Shown: piece by piece, positions 19,327-28,130 of the stretch
How the letters are laid out: every line of letters starts with the position of its first letter
Position numbering within the stretch: position 1 is the stretch's first letter
From: Polyangiaceae bacterium
GTDB lineage: Bacteria > Myxococcota_A > Polyangia > Polyangiales > Polyangiaceae
Assembly: GCA_041389725.1 (NCBI GenBank)
Contig: JAWKRG010000016.1
Location: 62,001-126,000, forward strand
Direction of reading: 5' to 3'
Length of the DNA stretch: 64,000 nt
Program-made: the position numbers and the translations under genes
The notes under the pieces: generated by a model
What the model was told of the DNA's origin: nothing
Databases searched by the model: none
What the model saw: only the letters and a program-made list of their open reading frames with translations

Positions 19327-19745
19327 CCCACGGCGTCGAGCGGCTGCCCTGGTCCCTGGCGGCCGTGCTGACGGCACTGGCGTGTCAGCGGCAAGAGCCT
19401 GCGACCAAGTCGGGGGTGGGCGCCCCGTCGACCGCCGCCAGCGCAAGCGTGGCGGCGTCTGCCAAGCCGCCAGCGCCGGCCCCTACAGCGACAGTATTGC
19501 TGCCGCCAAGCAGTAGCGCGGCGGGAGCGAGCCATGAGCGCTGGGACTGTCGGACCGACCGAGATTGCGTGCTGTCGTGCAGCCATGGGGCGGTGAACGG
19601 CGCCTGGCTGAAACGACTTGGAACGGCCGACTGCGACGACGGTTGCGCGGGCGACTGGATGGACCCGCCACGCTGCATCGAGGGTGGGTGCGTGGCCTTC
19701 AGCCGTGGCAAGCGCGACGGCGCCTGCACTCGACGCGTGCGCTGA
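19323..19745 (+). CDS. Small Cys-rich lipoprotein
   Basis: 140 residues from ATG 19323, chosen because it overlaps the previous stop (ATGA) and puts a hydrophobic signal with L-A-C at the N-terminus; the much longer open frame from 19026 is not credible. After the anchor comes an Ala/Pro/Ser linker (about 30-70), then a compact domain with eight cysteines, including W-D-C-R-T-D-R-D-C and D-C-D-D-G-C. This C-x4-5-C spacing suggests disulfides outside the cell membrane. No family recognised. Confidence 0.68.
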   Translation: MTHGVERLPWSLAAVLTALACQRQEPATKSGVGAPSTAASASVAASAKPPAPAPTATVLLPPSSSAAGASHERWDCRTDRDCVLSCSHGAVNGAWLKRLGTADCDDGCAGDWMDPPRCIEGGCVAFSRGKRDGACTRRVR

Positions 19746-19761
19746 TGACGGGCGCGCTCGC

Positions 19762-21726
19762 TCACAGGTCGCGCAAGGTAGCCTTGGCGATCGGCTGGAT
19801 GCGCACCTCGGGCAAGAGTTCCGCGTAGCTGATTACCGTCGCATCGGGCAAGTCCAGCTCGAGCAGCTTGTGCACGAAGCGGCGCACGTCCGGCTGCGTC
19901 AGGATCACGGGGGCGGCACTGCCCTCGCTCAGCGCGCGCCTCACCGAACGGACGATGTCGCGGCCAGCCGCCGGCGAAAGCGTGAGGAAGCTGCCCGCAG
20001 CAGTGCGGGAAATGGCGCCGCGAATCGCATCCTCGATGGCGGGTTCGAGCACCACCACGTCCAGCTCTCCTGCGCCTCGGGTCAGGTTGTGAGTGAGAGT
20101 GCGTCGCATCTGCGAGCGCACGAACTCGGCAAGATTGAGCGGGTCCTTGTCGGCGCTGGCCACCTGGGAAAGCGCTTCCAGGATGCCTTTGAGGTCCCGA
20201 ATGCTGATCTGTTCTTCGACTAGGCGACGCAGGATGTCCGCAAGCAGTGCGACGCCTACGGGCTTCGGCGTGACCTGACGGACGGTCGCTGGCGCGATCA
20301 GCTCGAGCTGGTCGAGTAATCGCTGAGTCTCGGCAATGCCGATGAAGTCTGCTGCCCGTGGACGCAGGGTTGACAGCGCCGTTTCCACGACCACGCCCGC
20401 TAGATCGCCATCGGCGACGGTAGCGGGGAGTTCGATCAACTTGGCTGGGACTTCGTGAACGGAGAGCACCACGGAGCGGTCGGGCATTTCTGGGTCGACG
20501 TTGACCTCCGCAGTGGGCAAGGGGACTCCGAGTTCGCGGAACAACAGCTCCTGCACGGCAGCGCCCGCGGACCGAAGCCCGGGCCGCCGCAGCTCACCCC
20601 CGCGTACATCGTCTTCCACCAGACGCCGCAGATCCTCGCTGAGGGTCAAACCCCAGGGGGCCACGACGGGGATGAAACGCGGGGCGCCGCGCTCGTCGTC
20701 GTCGCGTTGCACAGGACCCGAGCTGACCGCGTCGGACCGCGGCGCGGGTCGAGCGGGTGCGCGCGACGCCAGGAACAGGAGCGCACCGATCACGACGAAG
20801 GGCAGCGCCGGCAGCCCTGGAATCGCCGCCAAGATGAAGACGAACACGCTCGCGACCCGGAGCGCACGCGGCGCACCGAAGATCTGCGCGGAGAGCTCCT
20901 GCCCCAAGGGCGTGTCGGGCTCTTCGCTGGCGACCCGGGTGACGAGCACGCCGGCCGCGGTTGCGATGACCAGTGCGGGGATCTGACTGACCAACCCGTC
21001 GCCGATGGTGAGCAATCCGTAGCGCTTGAGAGCGGCCACCATCTCCATGTCCTTTTGGCCGACGCCGATGGCAAGCCCGCCTAGAATGTTGATCAGCGTG
21101 ATCAAGAAGGACGCGATGACGTCTCCTTTGACGAACTTCATCGCGCCGTCCATCGCGCCGTAGAACTGGCTTTCCCGAGACAGCATGCGCCGGCGGCGCT
21201 TGGCCTCCGCGCCATCGATGCTTCCGCTGCGCAACTCCGCGTCGATGGCCATTTGCTTGCCGGGCATCGCGTCCAGGGTGAAACGTGCGCCCACCTCGGC
21301 CACGCGTTCGCTGCCTTTGGCGATGACGACGAACTGGATGATCGTCAGAATCAGGAAGATGACCCCACCCACCACATAGTTGCCGCGCACGACGAACTGG
21401 CCAAAGGCGCGGATGACCTCGCCCGCGTCGGCCTGCAGCAAGATGAGGCGCGTGCTGGAGACGTTGAGGGCAAGTCGCACCAGGGTGGTGATGAGTAGCA
21501 GTGTAGGAAAGGCCGCGATGCGGAGCGCGTCGGACACGTAGAGCGTGACCAGTAGGATCGCGACGGAAATCGCCAGGTTGGACGCGATGAGCAGGTCCAG
21601 GAGCCACGTGGGCAGCGGGACGATCATCAGCCCGACCACCGCGATGACCAGTGCGGCCAAGGCGGCATCAGCGCTACCGACACGCTTCTTGCGGCGACCG
21701 AGGGTCAGAGCGGAGGGAGCAGACAT
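19762..21726 (-). CDS. Type III secretion export gate protein, SctV/FlhA family
   Basis: 654 residues. SctV (flagellar FlhA) forms the nonameric export gate ring of type III systems. About 8 membrane helices fill residues 15-310, and the conserved cytoplasmic loop is present: G-S-E-R-V-A-E-V-G-A-R-F-T-L-D-A-M-P-G-K (about 145-165), then R-R-R-R-M-L-S-R-E-S-Q-F-Y-G-A-M-D-G-A-M-K. The C-terminal cytoplasmic domain (about 345-654) has the P-x-x-V-G-V-A-L-L-A-D-I-L-R-R-L-V-E-E segment. The family match is strong; whether it is flagellar or injectisome type cannot be settled, though the loop and lengths favour SctV. No other export gene is in the window. It probably follows the FIST gene (gap 8 nt) in one transcript. 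Confidence 0.92.
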   Translation of the reverse strand: MSAPSALTLGRRKKRVGSADAALAALVIAVVGLMIVPLPTWLLDLLIASNLAISVAILLVTLYVSDALRIAAFPTLLLITTLVRLALNVSSTRLILLQADAGEVIRAFGQFVVRGNYVVGGVIFLILTIIQFVVIAKGSERVAEVGARFTLDAMPGKQMAIDAELRSGSIDGAEAKRRRRMLSRESQFYGAMDGAMKFVKGDVIASFLITLINILGGLAIGVGQKDMEMVAALKRYGLLTIGDGLVSQIPALVIATAAGVLVTRVASEEPDTPLGQELSAQIFGAPRALRVASVFVFILAAIPGLPALPFVVIGALLFLASRAPARPAPRSDAVSSGPVQRDDDERGAPRFIPVVAPWGLTLSEDLRRLVEDDVRGGELRRPGLRSAGAAVQELLFRELGVPLPTAEVNVDPEMPDRSVVLSVHEVPAKLIELPATVADGDLAGVVVETALSTLRPRAADFIGIAETQRLLDQLELIAPATVRQVTPKPVGVALLADILRRLVEEQISIRDLKGILEALSQVASADKDPLNLAEFVRSQMRRTLTHNLTRGAGELDVVVLEPAIEDAIRGAISRTAAGSFLTLSPAAGRDIVRSVRRALSEGSAAPVILTQPDVRRFVHKLLELDLPDATVISYAELLPEVRIQPIAKATLRDL

Positions 21727-21734
21727 TCGGACTC

Positions 21735-22862
21735 TCAGCTGGGGGAAGAAAACACCGCTGTGATCGCGGTGAACAGTGCCAACTCAGGACCGTGTGCGGT
21801 CGGCGGCAGCTCGAAGGCGCTCATCATGCCCGCCAGAGGCATGCGCGGGAAGGTGCGTTTGAGCAGGTTCACTTCGAACTCCTCGCGCCCGTAGAGCCCA
21901 GCGCCACGTCCGGCGCAGCTGAGCAGTAGGCCAAAGGTGGGCAATGCGCCGCCAAGCTCGCGCTTGACGCCGAAGGCCGTGCGCGTGAGCTCCTCCCGCG
22001 CCGTGTCGGCGTCGCGCACCGCGAACCCCAGAGGCGTTCCCTCAGGCAGCGAGCGGGGCAACACCACTCCGCCCCGGGACGGATCCACGCCGCGAATGGG
22101 CTGAATGCTGTAGTCGCCCTCGGGACCGGCGCCGGCTTCGAAGACCGCGGCCAGGAGCAGGGATTGGTCGCGGACCCCTTCGGCGACGCGGCCAAGCGCA
22201 TCGAGGGCGGGTTCGCCCCCCAATTCGAGCACGAGGGGCCCGCGGGCGAGGGTGATCGGTTTCGGCTCCCCCAGAACTCGACACGCGGGGGCTGACTGCA
22301 CTTTTGGCGGATGGAGTCCGACCAACACCATGGCAGCCGCCTGGCCCTGCTCGACACGACCGTCGCCATGTACGACGGCCACACCACTCGCGTGCGGGAC
22401 GCCGGCGCCAAATATGCGGTGACCGCGGCCGTCTCGCCCGAACACCGTCAAGTGCTCAGCCAGATCAGGCCCCAAGAAGAGCAGGCTGGCGTGGTCGGAT
22501 CGCGCCGCCCGATCATGAATCTGCCCTGCCAGCGCGCTGGCACATGCCTCGGCATCCGGGTCGGATACGCACAAAGTTTGCGCGCGTCCTCCGCGCCACA
22601 GGACGCCGCTGGCAGCTGTGCCGCCCTCGACCTGCCCCGCCTCGCTCAGCACGCCTGCGGCGCTGACCAGTAGCGCAGGCACCCCGGCCAGCGCGGGTGC
22701 GAGCTCCCTCGCTACCTCCGCGAGCTGCGTAGCGAGGTCTCCGCTCAGGAAGAGCAGCGCACCGCCTGCGTCCCCGACCTGAGCGCGCAGCCGAGCCACT
22801 TCCCGGGCGAGCCGCGTCGGGGAGCCGTCGGAGAAGAGAAAGGACGCCGCCGCCTGCGCCAT
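21735..22862 (-). CDS. FIST domain sensory protein
   Basis: 375 residues. The C-terminal part (about 230-370) reads as a FIST C domain: C-A-G-R-G-A-G-L-Y-G-R-E-E-F-E near 322-336, L-A-G-M-M-S-A-F-E near 347-355 and the final L-A-L-F-T-A-I-T strand. The N-terminal half (about 20-225) fits FIST N, with alternating strands such as L-L-F-L-S-G-D-L and S-L-L-F-L-G-P-D-L. FIST domains are thought to bind small ligands and usually occur next to signalling or chemotaxis partners. Here the partner downstream is a type III export gate gene 8 nt away, an unusual pairing. No output domain is fused, so it probably acts through another protein. Divergent from the PP2C gene. Confidence 0.82.
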   Translation of the reverse strand: MAQAAASFLFSDGSPTRLAREVARLRAQVGDAGGALLFLSGDLATQLAEVARELAPALAGVPALLVSAAGVLSEAGQVEGGTAASGVLWRGGRAQTLCVSDPDAEACASALAGQIHDRAARSDHASLLFLGPDLAEHLTVFGRDGRGHRIFGAGVPHASGVAVVHGDGRVEQGQAAAMVLVGLHPPKVQSAPACRVLGEPKPITLARGPLVLELGGEPALDALGRVAEGVRDQSLLLAAVFEAGAGPEGDYSIQPIRGVDPSRGGVVLPRSLPEGTPLGFAVRDADTAREELTRTAFGVKRELGGALPTFGLLLSCAGRGAGLYGREEFEVNLLKRTFPRMPLAGMMSAFELPPTAHGPELALFTAITAVFSSPS

Positions 22863-22978
22863 ACCAGGAAGATATTTTCGCTTTCGCGCGCTCGCAAGCG
22901 GTGCTCGTGGTCCCTGGAGCGCGCGACGATTTGCCGTGGAATTCGAGCGGTATTTCGGCGATGCTGCAGGGTGGGGCG

Positions 22979-23752
22979 ATGGCCGATAGCGTGCTTTCCA
23001 AGTTGCAGACCCGATCTTACGGGGGCACGGACCTAGGTCGACGGCGAAAGGTCAACGAAGACGCGTTTCTGACCGACGACGATCTAGGGCTCTGGGTGGT
23101 GGCGGACGGCATGGGCGGACATGCCGCGGGCGAGGTCGCGAGTCAGGAAGCCATCGACACCATCTACGGTATGGTGAAGCGCGGGCGTGCCAACTTGGAA
23201 CTGGACGGCGAGTTTCAAGAAGACAAGGCGCGGTCCGCGTGTCGATTGCTGGAGGGAGCGGTTCAGGCCGCAACCTACATGGTGTTTGCCATCGCGGAGC
23301 TCGATTCCAACAAGGCAGGGATGGGTACGACCATTAGTGCCATGATGCGATTCGGCGACCACGTCGCGCTGGCCCAAGTCGGCGACAGTCGCATCTATCG
23401 TGTGCGTGCCGGCGGCGTGGAGCAGTTGACCGAGGACCACACGCTGATTGCCTGGCAAATCAAGCAGGGACTCTTGACTGCGGAAGAAGCTCGCCACGCA
23501 AAACACAAGAACGTGATCACGCGAGCCGTGGGCAACCGAGACTACGTCCAGGTCGACACTTTGGTCGCCGAGCTACAAGTGGGTGATGTGTTCTTGCTCT
23601 GCAGCGATGGCCTTCACGGCTACCTCAAGGTGGAGGAGATCCCGCATCTGGCCGTAGCGGGAGGGGCCCAGGCCGTGCGCAATTTCATCGAGCTCGCAAA
23701 CAGCCGCGGCGGGCGGGACAACATCACGGCCATCCTGGTCGAAGTCTGCTGA
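22979..23752 (+). CDS. PP2C-family Ser/Thr protein phosphatase
   Basis: 257 residues from ATG 22979 (M-A-D-S-V). An upstream in-frame ATG (22961) and an earlier GTG/CTG-type start are possible. All PP2C metal motifs are present: G-T-D-L-G-R-R-R-K-V-N-E-D-A (16-29), V-A-D-G-M-G-G-H (41-48), Q-V-G-D-S-R-I-Y-R and L-T-E-D-H-T in the centre, L-L-C-S-D-G-L near 205 and G-G-R-D-N-I-T at 244-250. It removes phosphate from Ser/Thr of proteins and would reverse the work of the Ser/Thr kinases that are frequent in this genome. No membrane segment or signal, so cytoplasmic. ddl follows 65 nt downstream in the same direction. Confidence 0.92.
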   Translation: MADSVLSKLQTRSYGGTDLGRRRKVNEDAFLTDDDLGLWVVADGMGGHAAGEVASQEAIDTIYGMVKRGRANLELDGEFQEDKARSACRLLEGAVQAATYMVFAIAELDSNKAGMGTTISAMMRFGDHVALAQVGDSRIYRVRAGGVEQLTEDHTLIAWQIKQGLLTAEEARHAKHKNVITRAVGNRDYVQVDTLVAELQVGDVFLLCSDGLHGYLKVEEIPHLAVAGGAQAVRNFIELANSRGGRDNITAILVEVC

Positions 23753-23817
23753 ACTGAATATTTGGCCGACCGGCCCAAAGTCGGATAGCTGCTCTCCTAC
23801 GGTCAGGAGAACAGAAT

Positions 23818-24825
23818 ATGACGGTCACACGCGTAGGGGTGCTGATGGGCGGAACCAGCGCGGAGCGCACAGTCTCCCTGCAAACGGGTGCGGCCGTCGC
23901 TGACGCCCTGGCTCGCGACGAGCGCGAGGTGGTACCCCTGGACCTGGCCCCAGAGACGGACATCGCCCGTCAGATCATCGATGCCCAGCTCGACGTGGCC
24001 TTTCTGGCGCTCCACGGGCGACTTGGTGAAGACGGATGCGTGCAGGGCATGCTGGAGATCCTGGGCATTCCCTACACCGGCTCGAGTGTTCTCTCCAGTG
24101 CGCTGGCCATGGACAAGCTCAAGAGCAAGGAGCTGTTTCGGCTGCACAACGTGCCGACGCCGCCCTACTACGAAATCCGAGCCGAGGAAGGGATTGCCGA
24201 CGTCGAGGAAGCCCACGGCAGCTTCGGCTACCCGGCGATCGTAAAGCCCAGACGAGAAGGCTCGAGCGTGGGGGTCACTCGCGCCAATAGCGTGGCGGAC
24301 CTGGCCAAAGGAGTTCGCATGGCTCTGGAGCATGACGACTCGGTACTCGTCGAGCGCTTCATCACTGGCAAGGAGATTGCGGTGGGCATCCTCGATGGCC
24401 GCGTGCTCGGGGCGGTGGAGATCGAGCCCAAGAGTGGGATCTACGACTTCGAAGCGAAGTACACACCGGGTATGACGGAGTATCACCTGCCCGCGCGACT
24501 TCCACCGGTTCGCTATCGCGGTGTGCTCAACTTGGCGGAACAGGCGGCCCGGGCCGTGGACGCCACTGGCGCGGTGCGCGTGGACCTGCTCGTTACCGAA
24601 GGGCAGAACGAGTACGTGCTCGAAGTGAACACTCTGCCCGGGATGACGCCCACCAGCTTGCTGCCCAAGATCGCGGCCGCTGCGGGCTACGCCTTCCACG
24701 ACCTGTGCGAGGCCATCCTGGCCAGTGCGCGACTGCACGTCGCGAAAGCTCGGCCTCAGGTGCAAACGTCGGTGCCGGACGCCACGAAGAGCGAAGAAGC
24801 GCTGCCCTTGCGCGTCGCCGTGTGA
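23818..24825 (+). CDS. ddl: D-alanine--D-alanine ligase
   Basis: 335 residues from ATG 23818 with an AGGAGA ribosome site. It makes the D-Ala-D-Ala end of the peptidoglycan precursor. Motifs: M-G-G-T-S-A-E-R-T-V-S (10-20), L-H-G-R-L-G-E-D-G-C-V-Q-G (about 64-76), the P-A-I-V-K-P-R-R-E-G-S-S-V-G-V ATP-grasp lysine region (about 139-153), and the Mg-binding end V-L-E-V-N-T-L-P-G-M-T-P-T-S-L. Most bacterial enzymes have H-G-x-x-G-E-D-G; here it is H-G-R-L-G-E-D-G. The usual ddl partners (mur, fts genes) are absent. A basic tail of about 25 residues follows the last motif. Confidence 0.95.
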   Translation: MTVTRVGVLMGGTSAERTVSLQTGAAVADALARDEREVVPLDLAPETDIARQIIDAQLDVAFLALHGRLGEDGCVQGMLEILGIPYTGSSVLSSALAMDKLKSKELFRLHNVPTPPYYEIRAEEGIADVEEAHGSFGYPAIVKPRREGSSVGVTRANSVADLAKGVRMALEHDDSVLVERFITGKEIAVGILDGRVLGAVEIEPKSGIYDFEAKYTPGMTEYHLPARLPPVRYRGVLNLAEQAARAVDATGAVRVDLLVTEGQNEYVLEVNTLPGMTPTSLLPKIAAAAGYAFHDLCEAILASARLHVAKARPQVQTSVPDATKSEEALPLRVAV

Positions 24826-24861
24826 CTCCCCACTAGCTGGACCAAGCCGGTGCGAGCGAGA

Positions 24862-24898
24862 GCGCCGCACTAGCGGGCGGGCGCCGCGCTAGCGGGCG
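24862..24898. repeat. Two imperfect 18-bp tandem copies
   Basis: GCGCCGCACTAGCGGGCG (24862-24879) is followed one base later by GCGCCGCGCTAGCGGGCG (24881-24898), differing at one position. It covers the end of the minus-strand lipoprotein gene and the space between converging genes. It is probably a replication-slippage duplication. Confidence 0.55.
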
Positions 24899-25556
24899 CG
24901 GAGCAGCGCTCGCGGGTTCGTCCGTTGGCAGCGCTCGCGCGCTCGCGCAGTGCGCCAAGGTCGTCGGCCTTGGGACGAAACACGTACTTCGCTGCGTCCG
25001 CGTCGGCGCGCTCAGTCGCGCTGGGGGCGACGAGCATCGAGGCCACACCCAGGCCAAAGCCGAGGCCGAGAGTGATGCCGCCCGCGGCCGCGCGACCGCC
25101 CGAGATCACTTGTTCCTCGTCGCGGGTGCCATCAGGCTGCACGGTCGTCTTCGTGTCGAAGGCGCCCACCAACAGCACGGTGCCAACGGCAAGTGCCGCT
25201 GCCGCACCCACCCCGAGCCCGGCCGCAATCCAACGATCCCGATCCCGGGCTGCGTAGCGTTCGCGGTGCCGCGGAAAGTCGGCAGTGGGTCCCATGCGGT
25301 CGGCAACGTCGTCGAGGGCCAGGGGGCTATCGTCGCCAGCCGGGTAGACGCCCAATCCGTCCTTGTGTGTGACGAGGCGATTGACGCTGTCGCGCGCAGG
25401 CAGCTGATAGCGGGTCGGGGCGAGAGTCAGCCACTGCTCGCTCTCACATTGGCTCTGCGCTTCGCCTCCGGGCGCTTCGACTGGACCCGGCAGCCGACTC
25501 ACGGTGCTGGCGCAACCGCACGAAAAACAGAGGGCAAGGAGCGCCAGTCGTCGCAT
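24870..25556 (-). CDS. Putative lipoprotein with internal membrane segments
   Basis: 228 residues. The signal peptide ends C-F-S-C-G-C-A with the anchor Cys about residue 15. After a region of about 90 residues there are two hydrophobic stretches, about 110-130 (I-A-A-G-L-G-V-G-A-A-A-A-L) and 150-175 (G-G-I-T-L-G-L-G-F-G-L-G-V). They are Gly/Ala-rich, so they may be membrane helices or glycine-zipper-like segments that insert in the outer membrane. No family recognised. The gene ends convergent with ddl, and a small tandem repeat lies at its 3' end. It lies 97 bp downstream of the MFS-spermidine synthase fusion on the same strand. Confidence 0.65.
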   Translation of the reverse strand: MRRLALLALCFSCGCASTVSRLPGPVEAPGGEAQSQCESEQWLTLAPTRYQLPARDSVNRLVTHKDGLGVYPAGDDSPLALDDVADRMGPTADFPRHRERYAARDRDRWIAAGLGVGAAAALAVGTVLLVGAFDTKTTVQPDGTRDEEQVISGGRAAAGGITLGLGFGLGVASMLVAPSATERADADAAKYVFRPKADDLGALRERASAANGRTRERCSAPASAAPAR

Positions 25557-25653
25557 GCTCGATCCACTCTCGTATCACGCCGAACGCGGGGCGTCACTCG
25601 CCGTAGGGCGTCACTCGGAGCAGCCGGGCGCTGCGGACTGCTGGGTGGCGTCT

Positions 25654-28077
25654 CTAGGGCGCCAGCATGGCGGCGATCCCTCGGGGGTCGCGATAGCGGC
25701 TCAGATCGCTGACCAGTGCTTCGCGCGTGCTCCAGGGCAAAACGTTGCCGCGAGGGGTGCGGTACTCGAGCCACATGTTGTCGTCGGTGGACACGAGTCG
25801 GCTCGGGGGCAGGGGGACCGCCGCCGCGACGTCTTCCAAGTAGCGGTCCAACCCGGAGTCGACGACGAGAACGTCTTCGACCAGTTGAGCCAGCGGGCGA
25901 TGATCCGGCAGCACTTCAGTCACTGTCGAGCGTTGCTCGAGCGCGTGCAGCTTTGCGCGCGACGCCGTGAGGGGAGACTGAGAGGCAACGAGAATGCCCT
26001 GCCCGCCGCCGAAAAATAGCGCGACGTGCGCGAACTCCGCACGCAGTGTGCGCAGGATCACGGCGAAGTCCTCGGGGTAAATGTGGTGAAGCTGCACCCA
26101 CTGCTGGAACACGCCCCCTTCGCTGAGATGTTGGCGTACCAGCGCGTAGAACTCGCGACTGTAGAGCGCGGACGCTCCAGCAAACCAAATGCTCGACAGC
26201 TCCATGCTGATGAGGTCGAACTGGGTGCGGGTCACCAACAGATGATTGCGACCGTCTGCGAGGGTGACGTGCACTCGAGGATCCGACAGCGCATCACGGT
26301 TGGGACCGCGGAAGTAGGTGCCCGCCGCCTCGACGATGGCCGGGCTGATCTCTACGACTTGGAGCTGCTCCCAGGGGTAGGCGGCCAAGGTGCCGAGGGT
26401 CGTTCCGGTGCCGAGTCCGATCACCAACGCGCGGTCGAAGCGCTTGACGAACAGGCTCGGGTAGTGGGCGAAGAAGCGCTGCGCGTGCAGTTCCCAGCCG
26501 TCGTTGCCTTGGAACTTGCCGTTGGTGTAGAGCGTGTGCACGCCGCGAGCGCGAGTGACGGTGGTGATGCCGCCGTGGACGTCCTCTCGGATCATCAACA
26601 CGGCTTCCGCAGGCTGTGGGCCGTCGAAGTAGACGTTCGTGCCCGCCGTCAAGCGCGTCAAATCCCAGCGTGGGCTGAGGGTCAGCACCAGGAACACGAT
26701 GCCGACTCCGCTCCACACCTGGCGGCCGCGTGAGCGCGCGCTGACGTGCGTGGCCCAGGCGGCCAGTACCGCGAAGACCGTCGCGACCGCCGCCAAGGCT
26801 CGCTGCGCGCCGAAGGCGGGCAACAGCAGGTAGCCCGTAGCCAGGGAACCTGCCACGGCGCCGACGGTGTTGATGCTGGTGAGCCGACCGACCCAACGCC
26901 CGAGATCCGTGCCGCCCGCCACGCGCGCAAGAATGAGAGGGAAGGTGAGGCCCATGGCCGTGACGGGTACGAACAGGATGAGCCACGCGACGACGGCGCG
27001 AAGCGCCTCCCGCGCGGCGAAGGTCGTGAGCACCTTGCCCGTGCCTGCAAACAGAATCGGCAGTCGATCCCAGAGCGGCAGCGTGATCGACAGGGCGAGC
27101 GCGCTGGCGCACAAGCTGAGAGGCAGCGCGGCGCTTCCAAAGCGCGCCTGTGCGCGGGCCGCCAAGCTCGCGCCGAGTGCGAGGCATGCCAAGAAGACGG
27201 CCAAGATCAGGCCGAAGGCGTAGGCGCTATTGCCGATCACGAGCGCCAACAGATGCGTAAAGATCACCTCGCACGCGAAGACCACGAAGCCGGAGCACGC
27301 GGCGAGCACCCAGAGCAGCACGAGCTCGCGATCGACGAGGGGCGCGCTCACGGCGGCGCCCGTTTCGCTGCGTTTCCTCGCAGTTTCCTGCAGCGGAGCT
27401 GCTCGATGCAGCAGCAGCGCGCCCAGGCCGACCAACAGGCTCAAAGCCGCGGCAGCGCTGACGGTGCCGGAAAGCCCGAGCCATGGCAGCACCGCGTAGG
27501 CCGCGCCCACGGCGCCCACGGCGCCGCCGAGGGTGTTGGCGGTGTAGAGGCGAGTGAGTTTCTTTTCTCGTGCACGCTGCTCGTCGACGGTCGCACTGGC
27601 TGACTCTCCCAATAAACGAGAGAGCAGTGGCAGCGTGGCCCCCATGGCTGTGGTCGGGATCAACACGACGACCATCGCAAGGCACCAGCGCGCCACCGAA
27701 AGGGCGAGCAGCGAGTCGGGTACACGCTGAGCGACGTCGACGTAGAGGGGAGTCAGGGCGTGGAACGCCGTCGGGCTCAGGGCGACGGTGACAGCCACGA
27801 TCACCTCGAGCACTCCGTACATCACGAGGGGGCGAACACCCTTGAAGTAGCGGCCGCCGAGTTGCGCGCCAAACGCAAGCCCCGCCATGAACGAGGCGAG
27901 CACAGCGCTGACGGCGTAGGCGGTCGATCCGACGATGTGCGTCAGGTACTTGGAGAAGCAAAGCTGGTCGATGAGGCCAGCCGCTCCACTGAGCACGAAC
28001 AGCACGTAGAGCGCCGAAAACCGGCGATCCGCACCCGAGGGGGCGCGGGCCTCCAAAGCGACGGTCCCTGCGGTCAT
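25654..28077 (-). CDS. Fused MFS-type transporter and spermidine synthase-like protein
   Basis: 807 residues from the ATG at 28077 (a TTG 15 nt upstream also is in frame). Residues about 18-470 carry about 12 hydrophobic helices in an MFS-like pattern, opening with Y-V-L-F-V-L-S-G-A-A-G-L-I-D. The C-terminal 290 residues are a spermidine-synthase/methyltransferase fold: V-I-G-L-G-T-G-T-T-L-G-T (SAM-site glycine loop) and V-V-E-I-S-P-A-I-V-E (acidic residue after strand 2), then V-T-L-A-D-G-R-N. The family is called fused MFS/spermidine synthase. The real product is unknown, and the aminopropyl-transfer residues are not all conserved in such fusions. Membrane-bound; divergent from the M14-type gene. 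Confidence 0.85.
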   Translation of the reverse strand: MTAGTVALEARAPSGADRRFSALYVLFVLSGAAGLIDQLCFSKYLTHIVGSTAYAVSAVLASFMAGLAFGAQLGGRYFKGVRPLVMYGVLEVIVAVTVALSPTAFHALTPLYVDVAQRVPDSLLALSVARWCLAMVVVLIPTTAMGATLPLLSRLLGESASATVDEQRAREKKLTRLYTANTLGGAVGAVGAAYAVLPWLGLSGTVSAAAALSLLVGLGALLLHRAAPLQETARKRSETGAAVSAPLVDRELVLLWVLAACSGFVVFACEVIFTHLLALVIGNSAYAFGLILAVFLACLALGASLAARAQARFGSAALPLSLCASALALSITLPLWDRLPILFAGTGKVLTTFAAREALRAVVAWLILFVPVTAMGLTFPLILARVAGGTDLGRWVGRLTSINTVGAVAGSLATGYLLLPAFGAQRALAAVATVFAVLAAWATHVSARSRGRQVWSGVGIVFLVLTLSPRWDLTRLTAGTNVYFDGPQPAEAVLMIREDVHGGITTVTRARGVHTLYTNGKFQGNDGWELHAQRFFAHYPSLFVKRFDRALVIGLGTGTTLGTLAAYPWEQLQVVEISPAIVEAAGTYFRGPNRDALSDPRVHVTLADGRNHLLVTRTQFDLISMELSSIWFAGASALYSREFYALVRQHLSEGGVFQQWVQLHHIYPEDFAVILRTLRAEFAHVALFFGGGQGILVASQSPLTASRAKLHALEQRSTVTEVLPDHRPLAQLVEDVLVVDSGLDRYLEDVAAAVPLPPSRLVSTDDNMWLEYRTPRGNVLPWSTREALVSDLSRYRDPRGIAAMLAP

Positions 28078-28130
28078 GGGCAGGCGCGACAATACCCGCG
28101 GCAGTCTGGAAAACCTCTACCGATTCGCAT

